The notes under the pieces are model-generated. The model saw nothing but the letters and a program-made list of their open reading frames with translations, did no database searches and was not told the origin of the DNA. DNA of 5,370 bases, taken from Nanobdellota archaeon (GTDB taxonomy: Archaea > Nanobdellota > Nanobdellia > Pacearchaeales > UBA12030). The stretch spans positions 1-5,370 of the forward strand of contig JACZVS010000039.1 in the NCBI GenBank assembly GCA_022572525.1. Direction: 5' to 3'. Shown piece by piece: positions 4,931 to 5,370 of the stretch. Both the position numbers and the translations under genes were made by a program. Positions within the stretch are counted from its first letter, which is position 1. Each line of letters starts with the position of its first letter.

Positions 4931-5370
4931 TTAGTATATCACCACCTTCAAAATGTAATACATGTGTCTCGAAATTGATTTTAATCTCTCAGCAACATCT
5001 TCTATATTTTTATTTGAAGATGTTTTAATGAGCGAATTGCATTGTTTAATTATCTTATATTTAACGGTTGTCATTGAATTTAATGCTAAATCAATATCTT
5101 CATTAAAGTACGATTCCAACACAGTTGCAAAAGAACTATCTAGCATTGATGTTATTTTTATAGTTTTCCCTAAATCATCTGCATTCAACCTTGTATTAGA
5201 TAATAATCTTGCCACAGCCTTTATCTCATCACCAATCTGCTCCATGTTTAATGAGAAGTAAACCATGGAAAGTAATTTATGGAACTTATCATCACCAGGA
5301 TTGTCTAAAATACAACCCCTCCTATGAAGTCTCCGTATTAGAAAATAAGATTTATTAACCCCTTTATCTA
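4931..5370 (-). CDS. PhoU-domain regulator, C-terminal part (enters from right edge)
   Basis: The frame is open to the window edge and gives 145 visible residues, so the ATG at 5266 is an internal codon (visible residue 35), not the start. The visible part opens with KSYFLIRRLHRRG and then NMEQIGDEIKAVARLLSN; these match the FYLLRRxLxRAL and xxERIGDxxxxIA patterns of archaeal PhoU proteins, which often carry an N-terminal AbrB/SpoVT-type DNA-binding domain. The tail VAERLKSISRHMYYILKVVI fits the last PhoU helix, where families show SLRRIAEYxxDIAE. The visible portion is entirely helical, as expected of the three-helix PhoU bundle. PhoU proteins regulate phosphate uptake and its signalling, and related ones regulate ion channels; which applies here, and whether the DNA-binding domain is present, depends on sequence beyond the window. 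It heads a coupled pair with the 464-aa gene. Confidence 0.8.
   Translation of the reverse strand, partial: DKGVNKSYFLIRRLHRRGCILDNPGDDKFHKLLSMVYFSLNMEQIGDEIKAVARLLSNTRLNADDLGKTIKITSMLDSSFATVLESYFNEDIDLALNSMTTVKYKIIKQCNSLIKTSSNKNIEDVAERLKSISRHMYYILKVVIY
4938..4948 (-). promoter_or_regulatory. Shine-Dalgarno of the 464-aa gene, inside the PhoU gene
   Basis: The minus strand reads AAGGTGGTGAT; GGTGAT is fully complementary to the AUCACC near the 3' end of archaeal 16S rRNA. It lies 8 bases before the ATG at 4929 and within the last codons of the upstream gene, whose stop TAA (4933-4931) is separated from that ATG by one base. This fixes the start and implies translational coupling. Confidence 0.8.

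Noticed and set aside
4931..5266. Start of the PhoU-domain gene at the ATG at 5266
   Set aside because: The frame stays open to the window edge and the upstream 34 codons encode a recognisable PhoU-type segment (YFLIRRLHRRG), so this Met is internal.
5351..5370. AAGGGGTTAA-like sequence resembling the leader of the secreted-protein gene
   Set aside because: It lies in frame within the PhoU-domain coding sequence, so the likeness to the leader at 566-577 is probably coincidental.

Overview
The window looks like a piece of an AT-rich archaeal chromosome. A complete group II chaperonin (thermosome) gene is present, three intergenic regions carry archaeal BRE/TATA promoter blocks of near-identical sequence, and one gene has a strong Shine-Dalgarno site complementary to the archaeal 16S 3' end. 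The mix of a low-GC genome, short intergenic gaps, several unrecognised proteins and a secreted beta-sandwich protein suggests a DPANN-type lineage (Woesearchaeota/Pacearchaeota-like), but that placement is inference. All six genes I accept lie on the minus strand, so the region reads from right to left. No RNA gene, CRISPR array, insertion sequence or origin was seen, and no gene-free stretch exceeds about 190 bases.

Reading order (right to left): (1) 5370-4931, the C-terminal part of a PhoU-domain protein that enters from the right edge; its frame is open to the edge, so the Met at 5266 is internal. (2) 4929-3535, a 464-residue soluble protein I do not recognise, starting one base after the PhoU stop with its Shine-Dalgarno inside the PhoU gene; the two form a coupled pair. 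(3) 3452-2946, a stand-alone STAS-like protein with its own promoter; the position of the usual phosphorylatable serine is an aspartate. (4) 2869-1250, the thermosome subunit, with its own promoter and an inverted repeat at the predicted transcription start. (5) 1213-752, a 153-residue membrane protein of unknown role, 36 bases downstream of the thermosome. (6) 565-1, the N-terminal 188 residues of a secreted protein with a signal peptide and at least one beta-sandwich domain, running off the left edge.

The layout falls into three or four transcription units: PhoU plus the 464-aa gene (promoter off-window), STAS (promoter 3513-3528), thermosome with the small membrane gene probably read through (promoter 2927-2942), and the exported protein (promoter 615-630). 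No defence system, transposon or biosynthetic cluster is visible. The most unusual items are the Asp-substituted STAS protein, the structured G-rich leaders of the STAS and thermosome genes, the uncharacterised gene behind the thermosome, and the unknown protein coupled to PhoU.
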